Shown: one piece after another, positions 62,953 through 64,000 of the stretch
Position numbering within the stretch: position 1 is the stretch's first letter
How the letters are laid out: each line of letters begins with the position of its first letter
NCBI RefSeq assembly: GCF_900094565.1
Contig: NZ_FMAF01000007.1
Location: forward strand, 62,001 to 126,000
Direction of reading: 5' to 3'
Length of the DNA: 64,000 nucleotides
From: Martinezella lusitana
Lineage (GTDB): Bacteria; Pseudomonadota; Alphaproteobacteria; Rhizobiales; Rhizobiaceae
Program-made: the position numbers and the translations under genes
Notes under the pieces: generated by a model
The model's input: only the letters and a program-made list of their open reading frames with translations
The model's database searches: none
What the model was told of the DNA's origin: nothing

Positions 62953-64000
62953 TGATGTGGACAGGGGAGGAGGTTCGCGGCAGCGAAAGGCAAGATAAGG
63001 GCGGCATCGTTTGCGCGGGAAATTTCATCGTCGACCGCGTTCACACACTGTCCTACTGGCCGAAACAGGGTAATCTCGCTCATATCCTGCATCAGGATCT
63101 GGGCGTGGGGGGCGGAGCCGCCAATGTCGTCACCGACCTCGCCTCGCTCGGTTTTCCCGGAAAGCTGGCGGCAGCGGGATGTGTCGGCGCCGATATTGAC
63201 GGAGAGATCGTCAAGTCGCGCCTGGTCGATGCCGGCATCGATGTCGGCGGGTTGATGGTGCTGTCCGACCGGGCGACGGCGCACACCCATGTCATGAATG
63301 TGCCAGGTGAGAACCGCACTTTCTTCTATCACGGCGGTGCCAACGATGCGGTCACCGATGCGCTCGTCTTCCCCGAGGTCTTCGCGAGCGCCGGTTACCG
63401 GCTGTTCTATCTCGGTTATCTTATGCTGTTGCCCGGTCTCGACCGGCTCGGTCCGGACGGCCGCTCGGGAGCGTCGCGCCTGCTTGAAGCCGCCCGTCGA
63501 GCGGGCCTTACGACCTGTGTGGATTTCGTATCGAGCGAGGATCCGGAATTCGCCGCCAAGGTCGGCGCTTCGCTGCCATATTGCGATTTCCTGATCATCA
63601 ATGAGGTCGAGGCGGGTCGTGCAACCGGCGTGGCTGTGCGCGATGCGCGGGGAGACCTGATCGAAGCGGGAATTCTGACTGCGGGCGAGCGTCTGCTTGC
63701 GGCGGGTGTGGCCAAGGGCGCCGTCATCCATGCGCCGGAGATCTGCTTCTGGTTTGCGCCTGGCGCTTCGCCTGTCGTCACACGTTCGCGGCCCGTCAAT
63801 CCGAGCGACATCGTCAGTACCGTCGGCGCCGGCGACGCTTTTTGCGCCGCCGTGCTTTACGGCCTGCACGAGAACTGGCCGGTCGGGCGCATCTGTGCCG
63901 TTGCCCACGCCGCTGCCGCCCGCTGCCTGGGAGGCGCGACGGCGACGGATGGCATCCCCGACATGGCGGTCCTCGTTGACGACGCGAAGGAAATGCACCC
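62952..64000 (+). CDS. PfkB-family carbohydrate kinase, cut by the window edge
   Basis: About 349 codons are visible; the C-terminus lies outside. It has CAGNFIVDRVHTLSYWP, the VGGGAANVVTDLASLGF ribokinase signature, and the C-terminal catalytic loop PSDIVSTVGAGDAFCAAVLY, where GAGD holds the base aspartate. It phosphorylates a sugar with ATP. The frame starts at 62952 (two ATGs in a row), overlapping the isomerase stop by one base, so it is the fourth gene of the operon. The substrate is probably the ketose made by the isomerase. Confidence 0.9.
   Translation, partial: MMWTGEEVRGSERQDKGGIVCAGNFIVDRVHTLSYWPKQGNLAHILHQDLGVGGGAANVVTDLASLGFPGKLAAAGCVGADIDGEIVKSRLVDAGIDVGGLMVLSDRATAHTHVMNVPGENRTFFYHGGANDAVTDALVFPEVFASAGYRLFYLGYLMLLPGLDRLGPDGRSGASRLLEAARRAGLTTCVDFVSSEDPEFAAKVGASLPYCDFLIINEVEAGRATGVAVRDARGDLIEAGILTAGERLLAAGVAKGAVIHAPEICFWFAPGASPVVTRSRPVNPSDIVSTVGAGDAFCAAVLYGLHENWPVGRICAVAHAAAARCLGGATATDGIPDMAVLVDDAKEMH

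Overview
The window reads as chromosomal or large-replicon DNA of a GC-rich alphaproteobacterium, most likely a Rhizobiales/Rhizobiaceae member. Evidence: many LysR, LacI and AraC regulators, ABC importers and catabolic operons; a BigR/Blh persulfide operon; a complete chemotaxis operon; two cobalamin riboswitches; a class Ib ribonucleotide reductase operon. No tRNA, rRNA, CRISPR array or insertion sequence was seen. Several small gene remnants suggest past rearrangement.

Layout. 1-7,000: the start of a sugar ABC binding protein (cut by the edge) diverging from a LacI regulator, an HD-domain protein converging on a GlxA-type regulator, a remnant of an ABC ATPase, a GNAT acetyltransferase and an Orn/Lys/Arg decarboxylase. 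7,250-9,800: BigR-controlled sulfide/persulfide operon (blh-bigR-two YeeE-type permeases). 9,870-16,000: acyl-CoA ligase, MFS transporter, SufR-like regulator, a decayed ferric/corrinoid binding-protein gene and an orphan methyltransferase. 16,170-19,400: cobalamin riboswitch followed by a BtuFCD-type ABC importer. 19,660-22,300: glutathione transferase, LysR, EamA exporter. 22,460-32,100: a large uncharacterised catabolic locus. On the minus strand it has a NitT/TauT-type ABC importer, FAD oxidoreductase, class III CoA transferase, enoyl-CoA hydratase, LysR and amidohydrolase. Converging on it are a ferredoxin and a DapA-family aldolase.

32,345-41,740: an orphan ParA ATPase beside a tightly coupled chemotaxis operon transcribed leftwards (HD-GYP response regulator, STAS protein, cheY, cheA, cheW, mcp, cheW, cheR, cheB). 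41,985-46,650: AraC regulator, a soluble receptor-like signalling protein, an acyltransferase-3 membrane protein. 46,890-51,213: promoter, second cobalamin riboswitch and nrdHIEF. 51,265-56,725: a LysR regulator diverging from pxpA, a biotin carrier gene, a biotin carboxylase gene, pxpB and pxpC. 56,851-59,975: HU-like protein, small acidic protein, exported chorismate-lyase-like protein, Tim44-like protein. 60,190-64,000: a sugar operon with two LacI-type operators (aldolase, Gfo/Idh/MocA dehydrogenase, lyxose-isomerase-like cupin, PfkB kinase cut by the edge).

The most interesting candidate system is the pxp locus at 52,473-56,725. PxpB/PxpC are related to the carboxyltransferase part of urea carboxylase, and here they sit with their own biotin carboxylase and biotin carrier plus the PxpA hydrolase. 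Together these could form a split, biotin-dependent 'carboxylate, then hydrolyse' lactam or amide-opening machine. Also notable are the uncharacterised catabolic locus, the sugar operon, and the ParA gene next to a chemotaxis operon.
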